This document shows positions 48,626 through 58,151 of a stretch of 64,000 nucleotides of DNA, piece by piece. The DNA is from Dyella sp. RRB7 (lineage in GTDB: Bacteria; Pseudomonadota; Gammaproteobacteria; Xanthomonadales; Rhodanobacteraceae). The DNA is taken from NCBI RefSeq assembly GCF_022761115.1, contig NZ_JAKWJS010000001.1, positions 930,001 through 994,000 of the forward strand. The letters run 5' to 3'. The notes beneath the pieces were generated by a model. It worked only from the letters and a program-made list of their open reading frames with translations, made no database searches and had not been told where the DNA came from. Position numbers and translations under genes: made by a program. Positions within the stretch are counted from its first letter, which is position 1. The number at the start of each line of letters is the position of its first letter.

Positions 48626-50440
48626 ATGCGCACGACCACGGGATACGACCCGGGGCAGCATGCGGCCGGGCATAAGGATGTATTGCCCGCGGCCGTACAG
48701 GGGTCCGACGAAGGCTTTGCAGTACCAGGCTTTGACGCTGTCGTGCGCCTCGTCTCGCGGTCGCTCGGCGTGCCCTGGGTATCGCTGGTACTCCACGGCG
48801 GCAGCGCCTATTCGTACGCCGACGGCAACGAACTGCCCCCGCACGATCCGGGCACGCTGCATCCGCTCTATCTGGAAGCCGCCCGCAACGTCAGCGCGCA
48901 TGTGGTGCTCGACACGCAGCTCGATGAGCGCTTCCGCGATGCGGCGCTGAACCTGGCGGCCACGCCCGGCCCGATCCGCTTCTTTGCCAGCGAGCCGGTG
49001 TTCACCCTGACCGGCCAGCAGATCGGCGCGCTCTGCGTGATGGATCGGGCACCACGCGCGGCCCTTTCCGAAAGCGAGCGCACCTGCCTGCGCGATGCGG
49101 CATCGCTGGTGGGCGCCGGCGTGGTGTTGCGCAGCTATCTGGGCCGCACCGATCCGACCACCCAACTACCCCATCGCTATGCGTTTTTCGACGACCTGCG
49201 CGCCCACCTGCGCGAGGATGCGCCGCACGCCTGGGTGATCGCCGTCGACGTGGCGCCGGTGCATCGGTTCAACGCCTTTATCCGTGCCATGGGCCACGCC
49301 TACGCGGACGAGCTGATGCGGGCCGTGGCCAACCGCACGCAGGCCTGGCTGCCACCGCATACGCGCCTTTACCAGGTGGGCGCCACGCGCTTCGCCGCCG
49401 TGCTGCCCAATCGCCATGTGCTGTCCGACGTGACCCGCATGGATGCGCTGGTCGAGCAACTGCGACGGCCGTTCGACTGCCTGGGCATCCCGCTCACCAT
49501 CCAGCCCGGCGTGGGGCTGCTGCAGATCAACGAAAGCGAACTGCGCGGTGGCGACCCGCTGCGACTGGTGATGAACGCCTCCCACGCGGCCCAGCAGCAC
49601 GTGCGCGGATGGGCGTTGTATGACCGCGCCCAGGACGAGCACCACCGGCAGGAATTCTTCCTGGTCACCGAACTGGCGGCGGCACTCACCGACCGCACCG
49701 AGCTGGACCTGCACTACCAGCCGCGCGTGGATCTCGATAGCGGGCGCTGCGTAGGCGTCGAGGCGCTGGCGCGCTGGCATCACCCCACCCTGGGCTTGAT
49801 CTCGCCCAATCGCTTCATCGGCCTGGCCGAGCGTGCGGGACTGATGCGCTCGTTGACGCAATGGGTGCTCGAGCATGGCATGGCGCAACTCGCCGCCTGG
49901 CGTCGCGATGGCCACGACATCAAGCTGTCGCTCAACGTGTCCAGTACCGACCTGGACGCCAACCTGGTGGGACGCCTGCGGCAGGTGGCCGAACAGCACA
50001 AGGTGAGCCTGGACGCGCTCGAGCTGGAGTTCACCGAAAGCACGCTGATGGAACACACCGCCACCACGCGCCGTCATCTCACCGCCATCCGGCAATTGGG
50101 CACCGGCATCGCCATCGATGATTTCGGCACCGGCTACAGCAACCTCGCCGCGCTGCGGCAGATGCCGGCCACCAGCCTGAAAATCGACCAGTCGTTCGTG
50201 CGCGACATGGGCACCAATCGATATGACGAGGCCATCGTGCGCTCGGTCGCCGAGCTGGCACGCAACCTGGGCTATCGCGTGGTAGTGGAAGGCGTGGAAA
50301 CCGACCGCCTCTACGAGAGCGTGCTGGGCATGGCCTGCGATGAAGCGCAAGGCTTCCATATTTCGCGCCCGCTGCCGTCGGCCAAGGTGCCGGCATGGCT
50401 GGCTGCGCACCACGACCTGCCGACCCGGCAGGCGGTATGA
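48626..50440 (+). CDS. GAF-(degenerate GGDEF)-EAL protein, likely c-di-GMP phosphodiesterase
   Basis: 604 residues. A GAF-like sensor (about 30-170: VRLVSRSLGVPWVSLVLHG; LTGQQIGALCVMDRAPR) is followed by a GGDEF-fold domain (about 180-330) in which the active loop reads VGATRFAAVLP, so it cannot be a cyclase. The EAL domain (about 345-590) is intact: VGVEALARWHHP, LSLNVSSTDL, LEFTESTLMEH, AIDDFGTGYSN, LKIDQSFV and VVVEGVETD. Cytoplasmic, no transmembrane segment. Predicted to hydrolyse c-di-GMP, with GAF and dead GGDEF as inputs. The nearby EAL gene at 27834 has a different GAF layout. Confidence 0.92.
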   Translation: MRTTTGYDPGQHAAGHKDVLPAAVQGSDEGFAVPGFDAVVRLVSRSLGVPWVSLVLHGGSAYSYADGNELPPHDPGTLHPLYLEAARNVSAHVVLDTQLDERFRDAALNLAATPGPIRFFASEPVFTLTGQQIGALCVMDRAPRAALSESERTCLRDAASLVGAGVVLRSYLGRTDPTTQLPHRYAFFDDLRAHLREDAPHAWVIAVDVAPVHRFNAFIRAMGHAYADELMRAVANRTQAWLPPHTRLYQVGATRFAAVLPNRHVLSDVTRMDALVEQLRRPFDCLGIPLTIQPGVGLLQINESELRGGDPLRLVMNASHAAQQHVRGWALYDRAQDEHHRQEFFLVTELAAALTDRTELDLHYQPRVDLDSGRCVGVEALARWHHPTLGLISPNRFIGLAERAGLMRSLTQWVLEHGMAQLAAWRRDGHDIKLSLNVSSTDLDANLVGRLRQVAEQHKVSLDALELEFTESTLMEHTATTRRHLTAIRQLGTGIAIDDFGTGYSNLAALRQMPATSLKIDQSFVRDMGTNRYDEAIVRSVAELARNLGYRVVVEGVETDRLYESVLGMACDEAQGFHISRPLPSAKVPAWLAAHHDLPTRQAV

Positions 50441-50450
50441 GCGTCGGCGA

Positions 50451-52142
<1,692 letters not shown>

Positions 52143-52213
52143 TGCATCGTCCTCTGTTCATCGACAATCGAGCATAACATTGGCCCCCGCAGGCAACCCC
52201 GCCCTTAGACTTT

Positions 52214-52285
52214 TGTAGGAGCGCACCCTGTGCGCGACAGGCCAACGGAGCGGTAACGGCACGACGCACAGGCTGCGCTCCTACA
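52214..52285. repeat. Second REP-like inverted repeat pair
   Basis: Left arm TGTAGGAGCGCACCCTGTGC and on (52214-52238) and right arm ending TGCGCTCCTACA (to 52285) are complementary with several mismatches. Same GTAGGAGCGC family as at 23220-23302. It lies between divergent genes, upstream of the acyl-CoA synthetase. Confidence 0.85.
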
Positions 52286-52333
52286 AGCGGCGGGGACGCG
52301 CTAGGATCGAGCTACCTCTCACGGAGATTCCCG

Positions 52334-53629
52334 ATGCGTCGCACTGCGTTTGCCCTGGCTCTCGTCACCGCCCTGGCCGGCTCCGCCCATGCCACCGATA
52401 CCACCCAGCGGGTACAGGACGAACTTCCGCAGGTCACCGCATGGCGACGGGACATCCACCAGCACCCGGAACTCAGCAACCGCGAAACGCGCACCGCCGC
52501 GCTGGTTGCCGTGCAGCTGAAAAAGCTGGGGCTGGAAGTACACACCGGCATGGCCCACACCGGCGTGGTCGGCATCCTCAAGGGCGGCAAGCCCGGCCCG
52601 AAGCTGGCCATCCGCGCCGATATGGACGCCCTGCCCGTCACCGAGGAAGTGGACCTGCCATTCGCCTCCAAGGCCACGGGCGAATACCGCGGCAAGCCCA
52701 CCGGGGTGATGCACGCCTGCGGCCACGATGCGCACACCGCCATGCTGCTGGGCCTGGCCACGGTGCTGGCGGGCATGAAGAAGGATCTGCCCGGCGAGGT
52801 GATGTTCGTGTTCCAGCCCGCCGAGGAAGGTGCGCCCGCCGGCGAGGAAGGCGGTGCCTCGCTGATGCTCAAGGACGGCCTGTTCCGCGACTTCAAGCCC
52901 GATGCGATGTTCGGCATGCATGTGGTCAGCTCGCTCAACGTCGGCACCGTGGCGGTGCGACCCGGCCCGACCATGGCCGGCTCCGACTGGTTCAAGATGG
53001 TGGTGCATGGACGCCAGACGCATGGCGCGATGCCGTGGAACGGCGTCGACCCCATCGTCACTTCGGCGGAGATCATCAGTGCGGCGCAGACCATCGTCAG
53101 CCGCAAGCTCAACATCGGCGACCTGCCCGCCGTGCTCAGCTTCGGCATCATCGAAGGCGGCTCGCGCTACAACATCGTGCCCGACCAGGTAGAACTGCAG
53201 GGCACGCTGCGCACCTTCGATCCGGCCATGCGCCAGCTGGCGATCGACAATCTCAAGGGCATCGCCGAACACATCGCCGCGGCGAACGGCGCCACCGTGG
53301 ACACGCAGATTCCGGTGGGCGACAGCAATCCGGTGCTGGTCAACGACCCCGCCCTCACCGCGCGCGTACGCGCCAGCATCGGCACGGCGATCGGCAGCGA
53401 GCATGTGATCGAAGCCAAGCCGTGGATGGCCTCGGAAGACTTCGCCTACTTCGCCAGGGAAGTGCCCAGCGTGTACTTCTTCGTCGGCTCCACCCCGCTC
53501 GGGCAGGATACGCTGAAGGCACCCGCCAACCATTCGCCCAAGTTCTTCCTGGATGAAGGCGCGTTGAAGATCGGCATGGAGTCCATGCTGCAGGCCACGC
53601 TGGACTATCTCAACAGCACGTCTTCCTGA
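52334..53629 (+). CDS. Exported M20D amidohydrolase (hippurate/IAA-amino-acid hydrolase type)
   Basis: 431 residues, ATG with GGAG at 8 nt. Signal peptide MRRTAFALALVTALAGSAHA. Zinc peptidase/amidohydrolase with WRRDIHQHPELS near residue 37, LAIRADMDALPV, the metal-binding MHACGHDAHTAML, catalytic FVFQPAEEGAPAGEEGG, and HGRQTHGAMPWNGVDP in the dimer domain. M20D enzymes remove acyl or aroyl groups from N-acyl amino acids. Most bacterial members are cytoplasmic, so the clear signal peptide makes this a periplasmic form. The likely substrate class is N-acylated amino acids. Confidence 0.93.
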   Translation: MRRTAFALALVTALAGSAHATDTTQRVQDELPQVTAWRRDIHQHPELSNRETRTAALVAVQLKKLGLEVHTGMAHTGVVGILKGGKPGPKLAIRADMDALPVTEEVDLPFASKATGEYRGKPTGVMHACGHDAHTAMLLGLATVLAGMKKDLPGEVMFVFQPAEEGAPAGEEGGASLMLKDGLFRDFKPDAMFGMHVVSSLNVGTVAVRPGPTMAGSDWFKMVVHGRQTHGAMPWNGVDPIVTSAEIISAAQTIVSRKLNIGDLPAVLSFGIIEGGSRYNIVPDQVELQGTLRTFDPAMRQLAIDNLKGIAEHIAAANGATVDTQIPVGDSNPVLVNDPALTARVRASIGTAIGSEHVIEAKPWMASEDFAYFAREVPSVYFFVGSTPLGQDTLKAPANHSPKFFLDEGALKIGMESMLQATLDYLNSTSS

Positions 53630-53647
53630 GCTTGCGCACCAACACAA

Positions 53648-53670
53648 AAGCGGCCCCGCGAGGGGCCGTT
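53648..53670. terminator. Hairpin after the M20D gene
   Basis: CGGCCCC-GCGA-GGGGCCG, preceded by AAAA on the plus strand, which gives a U-run for minus-strand transcripts. It lies 20 nt past the M20D stop and is probably a bidirectional or stabilising terminator. Confidence 0.6.
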
Positions 53671-53778
53671 GAATCCGTCGACGAGAGGCTCAAAGCACGG
53701 CATCCGGCATTCGCGACCGGGCACCGCGCAGACCGCACCACGCGGGACCGGGGCGGCCCGCGTGGCCGGGGTTAGTGC

Positions 53779-54474
53779 GTGCCATATGCGCCAGCACGAT
53801 GGGCCCCGGCCCGCCCAGGAAATCCACCTGCGCCGGGCAACCTGTCGTGTGGTGATGTTCGCGCGCCAGCCGCAACCACCGCGCCGGTCGCGGACAAGGT
53901 GCCGGCCAGCACCGTGGATCGACTCCGCCAGCTGATCGATAGCCACCAGCTGACCGAAGTACGTACCACCTACAACAGCACCTACGGCGCCAGCCTGCTG
54001 TTCCAGCCGGAGACGCTCACCTATTACGTGGCGTTGTTCCACGGCAAGGAATTCTGGCGCGTGATGCAGACCGATTCGTTCGAGGATGCCGAGAGCCTGT
54101 ATCGCACCTTCGCCACGCAGACCCAGACCCTGGCCGAGGTGGACATCGACACGATGCGGCTGGACGCCGGCAAAAAGTACGCCGAGCGAATGATTGCACT
54201 CAACCAGCAACGCCTGCAGGCCCTGCAGCAGGACGCCAGCCACCAGCAGCAGGAAGCGCGCCAGGTAGCCGAGCAGCAGGAGCAGGCCCGCCAACAGGCG
54301 GCCGCGCTCACCGCCGACCTGCACAGCACGACCAGTCAGCTCGACGCCGTCAAGCAACAGATCCGTGCGCTGGAAGCCATGTGGGCCAATCCCAGCCTTG
54401 TACTGCCCACGCCCGCACCTGCCACACCGCCGGCGGCTCCTGCCCCACAACAACCGCCCGCCACATCGCCCTAA
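53779..54474 (+). CDS. DUF2968 protein with no visible signal peptide
   Basis: 231 residues if the GTG at 53779 is the start. The recognisable part begins near residue 42: STVDRLRQLIDSHQLTEVRTTYNSTYGASLLFQPETLTYYVALF. It then runs into a long Gln/Ala/Glu coiled coil (QQDASHQQQEARQVAEQQEQARQQAAAL) and a Pro/Ala tail. This fits the DUF2968 family of exported Xanthomonadales and Burkholderia proteins. The first 40 residues here are Pro/Arg-rich, lack a hydrophobic core and look like non-coding sequence, and neither other plus frame supplies a signal peptide. The gene may be truncated at its 5' end. Function of the family is unknown. Confidence 0.68.
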   Translation: MPYAPARWAPARPGNPPAPGNLSCGDVRAPAATTAPVADKVPASTVDRLRQLIDSHQLTEVRTTYNSTYGASLLFQPETLTYYVALFHGKEFWRVMQTDSFEDAESLYRTFATQTQTLAEVDIDTMRLDAGKKYAERMIALNQQRLQALQQDASHQQQEARQVAEQQEQARQQAAALTADLHSTTSQLDAVKQQIRALEAMWANPSLVLPTPAPATPPAAPAPQQPPATSP

Positions 54475-54835
54475 CACGCGGCACGCCATCCTCGGCAGCA
54501 TCTGCGTCCCACCGATCGGCAAAGCGAAGCGCGAACCTCATCCCTGGCGTTCTTGCAGGCGTCCAGATAACGCCATGCACAAGATGCCGCTTTTGTTGAC
54601 CTGGAACCGGACGCGGCTTTGGCCAATCCGGGCCGGCATCGGCAGGAACGCAACCGACCTGATGATAGGCACCCCGTGCCATGCAAACGTGCCCTTGAAC
54701 TCATAGAGCACACCACCGGTTGTGTCGCGTACAACCTGCCCCCAGCTTTCCCGTGTAACTGGCCTGGACGGCGTCACACCTTCCATTCAACGCGAATCGA
54801 GCGCGCCACCTCCAGCGCGTTCGCCGAGGTAGCAC
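54475..54835. other. Gap with one doubtful minus-strand frame
   Basis: 361 nt between the DUF2968 gene and the hydrolase. A minus-strand frame (54786 to 54538, 82 codons) reads SWGQVVRDTTGGVLYEFKGT...; its third-base composition is less GC-biased than real genes here. It might be a remnant of acquired DNA, but I cannot support it as a gene. The hydrolase ribosome site (GAGGTAGC) ends the gap. Confidence 0.35.
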
Positions 54836-55927
54836 ATGGCACTGTTTACCCGACACGCCCAAGGGCTAAGGCTCGAGCGCATGCAGGCATCCCGCCAGTA
54901 CTCGGGCGGGGGGTTTGTGAACACTTATCCGTCCAGCGCCGTGCTCCGGCCCGAGAGCCGCCCGTCGCTGACCGACTTCATATTTCGTGGCGAGGGTCGC
55001 ACGCCGGCCCACCCGCTGCCTTCGCTCGATCCCCGCCCGGGTTGGACCCGGCCGATCGACACCGGCTTGCGCGCCACCTGGCTCGGGCATTCCACCGTGC
55101 TGCTGGAAATCGACGGGGTGCGGGTGCTGACCGATCCGGTGTGGGGCCAACGCGCATCGCCGTTCTCCTTCATGGGGCCGAAGCGCTTCCAGCCGGTGCC
55201 GGTCGATATCGCGGCGCTGCCTCCGCTGGATGCGGTGTTGATTTCGCACGACCACTACGATCACCTGGATTACCCGAGCATCCGCGCGCTGGCCGCCTTG
55301 CGCGTGCCGTTCATCACCTCGCTTGGCGTCGGCATGCACCTGGAAGCCTGGGGCGTGCCCACCGAACGCATCATCGAGCTGGATTGGTGGGAACACACCG
55401 CGCTGCCGGGCGGGCTCACCATCACGGCAGCCCCTTCACACCACTTCTCCGGGCGCAGCCTGCACGACCGCAACGCCACGCTGTGGTCGTCGTTCGCGCT
55501 GCGCGGCGAACGCCATGCGGTGTTCTTCAGCGGCGATACCGGCCTGTCGCTGCTATTCAGCGAAATCGGCCAGCGGCTTGGCCCGTTCGACCTGGTGCTG
55601 ATCGAGGTCGGCGCCTTCCATCCGTCCTGGGGCAGCGTGCATCTGGGGCCGGACAACGCCCTGCTCGCCTGGCGACAACTGGGCAGCGGGCGTTTCCTTC
55701 CGGTGCACTGGGGCACCTTCAACCTGGCCATGCATCCCTGGGCCGAACCCGCCGAAGTGCTGCTGGCGAAGGCACCGGAAGGGCTGGTGATGCCACGGCT
55801 CGGCGAGCCGATCGAACCGGCCCGGGTGGAAACCGTGGAGCCCTGGTGGCGCAGCGCGGGCGAAGGCCATTGGCAGAACTCCGCACTGCAGGCCGCGGAG
55901 TTCATGGTGCTGCCCGCCAAGGACTAG
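54836..55927 (+). CDS. Metallo-beta-lactamase-fold hydrolase (UlaG/NAPE-PLD-like)
   Basis: 363 residues, ATG with AGG at 6 nt. MBL fold with the metal motif SHDHYDHLD near residue 136; other ligands are in APSHHFSGR near 200, SGDTGLS near 233 and PVHWGTFNLAMHP near 290. ATWLGHSTVLLEIDG and LTDPVWGQRASP at the domain start mark the UlaG / N-acyl-phosphatidylethanolamine phospholipase D-like group. No signal peptide. Substrate is not known; members act on lactones or phosphodiesters. Confidence 0.9.
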   Translation: MALFTRHAQGLRLERMQASRQYSGGGFVNTYPSSAVLRPESRPSLTDFIFRGEGRTPAHPLPSLDPRPGWTRPIDTGLRATWLGHSTVLLEIDGVRVLTDPVWGQRASPFSFMGPKRFQPVPVDIAALPPLDAVLISHDHYDHLDYPSIRALAALRVPFITSLGVGMHLEAWGVPTERIIELDWWEHTALPGGLTITAAPSHHFSGRSLHDRNATLWSSFALRGERHAVFFSGDTGLSLLFSEIGQRLGPFDLVLIEVGAFHPSWGSVHLGPDNALLAWRQLGSGRFLPVHWGTFNLAMHPWAEPAEVLLAKAPEGLVMPRLGEPIEPARVETVEPWWRSAGEGHWQNSALQAAEFMVLPAKD

Positions 55928-55948
55928 CCGCGACGGCGACGCTCGCCG

Positions 55949-57952
55949 TTACTTCGCCGCAGGGTCCAACAGCAGCAGATAGCTGGCCGCCGACCAGCTG
56001 AAGTTGGGCGATTGATAGCCATGCCCGCTCAGCGGATCGTAGTTTTCATACATCGGCGCGTCCTGCGTGAGGCCATGGGCGCTGAGCACCAGCCGGCGCG
56101 CCATCTCGTCGGCCTGCTGGGCGTAGCCATAGCGCCGTAGCGCCTCCACGCCGAAGTAGGCCTGGTCGAGCCAGACGGGACCGCGCCAGTAGCCCTTGAT
56201 CGGCGAAAAGCGCGGGTCGTCCCTGGCTAGCGTGGGAAACGGCATGAAGGTGGCGAACTTGTCGGGATCGAGCATCACCCGGCTGACAGCGCTGGCCTGC
56301 TCGGGCGTGGCCACCCCGGCCCACAGTGGCATCCAGCCCTCCGGGCCATACACCTGCACGAGATCGTCGCGACCGAGTCTGGCGTCGAAAAAGTAGCCAC
56401 GGCTCTTGTCGAACATACGCCCATTGATGGCTACCTTCAGCGCCTCGGCTTCCTTCAGCCAGGTCTGCTGATCCTGAGTTTTGCCGAGGATGCCGGCGAG
56501 CTCGGCCAGGTCCAGCTTCTCCTTGTAGAGATAGGCATTGAGATCGACCGACTCCTGGTCCAGCGACCAGGCGCCCTCGCCGTTCTTGAGCATGACCGCA
56601 CCGTCGAAGCGGACGGCATTGTCCATGCCGCTTTCCCAGGCGGCCGCGATGCGGGTTCCATCGGTGGAACCATATTCGGCCAGGCTGTTGTGATCATGAT
56701 CGCGCGCCGTGGACCACCAGCGGTGATACCGCGCCAGCTTGTCGTACATCTCGGCTACGAACGCCTTGTCGCCGGTGGCGCGATAGATTTCCAGCGTTGC
56801 CCACACGGCCAGCGGAGGCTTGGTATCGCGCCAGTTGTCGTTCGCCTTGAGCAGATAAATGCAGTCGGGAATCATGCCATCGGCGGCCTGATAGTCGAAC
56901 ATCGCGCGCATCTGGTCACGCGCAAGCGCGGGCGCGAAATGCGCCAGCGCAGCGGCATGTTTCCACGAATCCCACGCCCAGAATCCGTTGAAATCGGGAT
57001 TGGAATAGGAGGGAATCACGCCATCGTGATGCAGGTCGCCGCGCGCGGCCCGCCAGTTTCCCAGCAAGGTCAGCCTGGCCTTCAGCGACACCCGTTGCGC
57101 CACCTCATCGGGCAGGCCCTGCAGGTGGCTGGACGTGAGGGACGCCAGATAGCCTCCCCAGCGTTCCCGATTCTGCGTCCAGGCGGTAGCCTCATCGACC
57201 GGCGCCGGGGCATCGCTATGGACGTCGTAGACCAGGGTCTGGTCGACCAACACCGTTACCGTCTGGTTCGGTTTCAGATGCAGGGGCTGGCCCAGCGCGA
57301 TGCGATAGTCCGTGCCCGACAAGGTGATATGGCTGGCATTGATGCCATCGGCATGAACGCGAGTGCTCAGCCTGGAGTTCGAGTTGGCGAAGCTCTGCGT
57401 CACCACGTCGCCGTCTTGTGCGAGCCGCGCCTGAGGCAAGGGCATCACGCGCCCCTGCACAGCCAACTCGATGTCTTGCGCACGGGTCGAGGTGAGTTCG
57501 ATGCGTACCATTGCGTGCCAGGAATTGGCGAAAAACAAGGTCTGTCGCACCGATAGGCCCGGCGCCGAAAAGCGGCGCACCAGATAACCCGGGGCGGCAT
57601 GGCCATCGACCGGCGCCAGGGCCATCGCCTGCTCGCTCGCGACATCCTTCAGCGCCAACTGCGCGAAGCGCGCGCCCACCCACTGGCCATCGCCGAGGCT
57701 ATGCACGAAGGGGCCGGTAAACCCGGTCCCCGCATCGTTGGCAGGCGGCAGGCTATAGCCATGCCACGACCCGGCGTCGAAGAAGATGTTGAAGCTGCGA
57801 TCGGTGGGAGTTTTTGGCGAGCCATGCAGATCGAGCACGTCCAGATAACGAGCGTCGTCGCTGGCCAGATCCGTTGGCTGGGCATGCACGCCGCCCGCAA
57901 CGGCGAGTGCCCATGCCATGGCGACGATCAACGGCTGGATGATGGGGCGCAT
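55949..57952 (-). CDS. Exported GH63-type glucosidase (YgjK-like)
   Basis: 667 residues. Signal peptide ALAVAGGVHAQ. An N-terminal beta-sandwich (to about 250) is followed by an (alpha/alpha)6 barrel: GFWAWDSWKHAAALAHF near 325, DGMIPDCIY, and AAWESGMDNAVRFDG near 440 with the presumed acid Asp. YWRGPVWLDQAYFGVEAL follows near 600, and PMYENYDPLSGHGYQSPNFSW near 640 has the presumed base Glu. The layout matches GH63 and E. coli YgjK rather than GH37 trehalase. It acts in the periplasm on alpha-glucosidic linkages. It lies 199 nt downstream of a TonB-receptor gene on the same strand. Confidence 0.88.
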   Translation of the reverse strand: MRPIIQPLIVAMAWALAVAGGVHAQPTDLASDDARYLDVLDLHGSPKTPTDRSFNIFFDAGSWHGYSLPPANDAGTGFTGPFVHSLGDGQWVGARFAQLALKDVASEQAMALAPVDGHAAPGYLVRRFSAPGLSVRQTLFFANSWHAMVRIELTSTRAQDIELAVQGRVMPLPQARLAQDGDVVTQSFANSNSRLSTRVHADGINASHITLSGTDYRIALGQPLHLKPNQTVTVLVDQTLVYDVHSDAPAPVDEATAWTQNRERWGGYLASLTSSHLQGLPDEVAQRVSLKARLTLLGNWRAARGDLHHDGVIPSYSNPDFNGFWAWDSWKHAAALAHFAPALARDQMRAMFDYQAADGMIPDCIYLLKANDNWRDTKPPLAVWATLEIYRATGDKAFVAEMYDKLARYHRWWSTARDHDHNSLAEYGSTDGTRIAAAWESGMDNAVRFDGAVMLKNGEGAWSLDQESVDLNAYLYKEKLDLAELAGILGKTQDQQTWLKEAEALKVAINGRMFDKSRGYFFDARLGRDDLVQVYGPEGWMPLWAGVATPEQASAVSRVMLDPDKFATFMPFPTLARDDPRFSPIKGYWRGPVWLDQAYFGVEALRRYGYAQQADEMARRLVLSAHGLTQDAPMYENYDPLSGHGYQSPNFSWSAASYLLLLDPAAK

Positions 57953-57970
57953 GACATATCATTCCTTGCT

Positions 57971-58034
57971 GCAGGCGGGGATCCAGTGCCTTTGCAACGG
58001 TTTGAAGTCGCTGGATTCCCGCCTGCGCGGGAAT
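57971..58034. repeat. Palindromic repeat with ATTCCC-N8-GGGAAT core
   Basis: Hairpin ATTCCCGC-CTGC-GCGGGAAT at 58015-58034, flanked by CTGG and GACGAA. An inverted partner GCAGGCGGGGATCCAG at 57971-57986 matches the complement of 58011-58026 in 15 of 16 positions. The core resembles the dRS3 repeats of Neisseria and similar palindromes in other proteobacteria. It sits between the receptor gene and the glucosidase gene and could separate their expression. Confidence 0.8.
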
Positions 58035-58151
58035 GACGAATACACGATCATTCAGACCATACCTAGGGGTGCATTGAACAGACCGAGGCACGACATCAGC
58101 TTGACTGCCGTCGTGCCCTACCCGGCGATGAGCCGGGCGGGCCGCACTTCG

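Noticed and set aside
53605..54522. Minus-strand open frame of 305 codons opposite the DUF2968 gene
   Set aside because: Antisense of a gene with a recognised domain; translation is Leu/Gly/Arg-rich without motifs.
54538..54786. 82-codon minus-strand frame
   Set aside because: Codon third positions are not GC-biased like the neighbours, no ribosome site, no recognised domain. A gene remnant is possible but cannot be supported.
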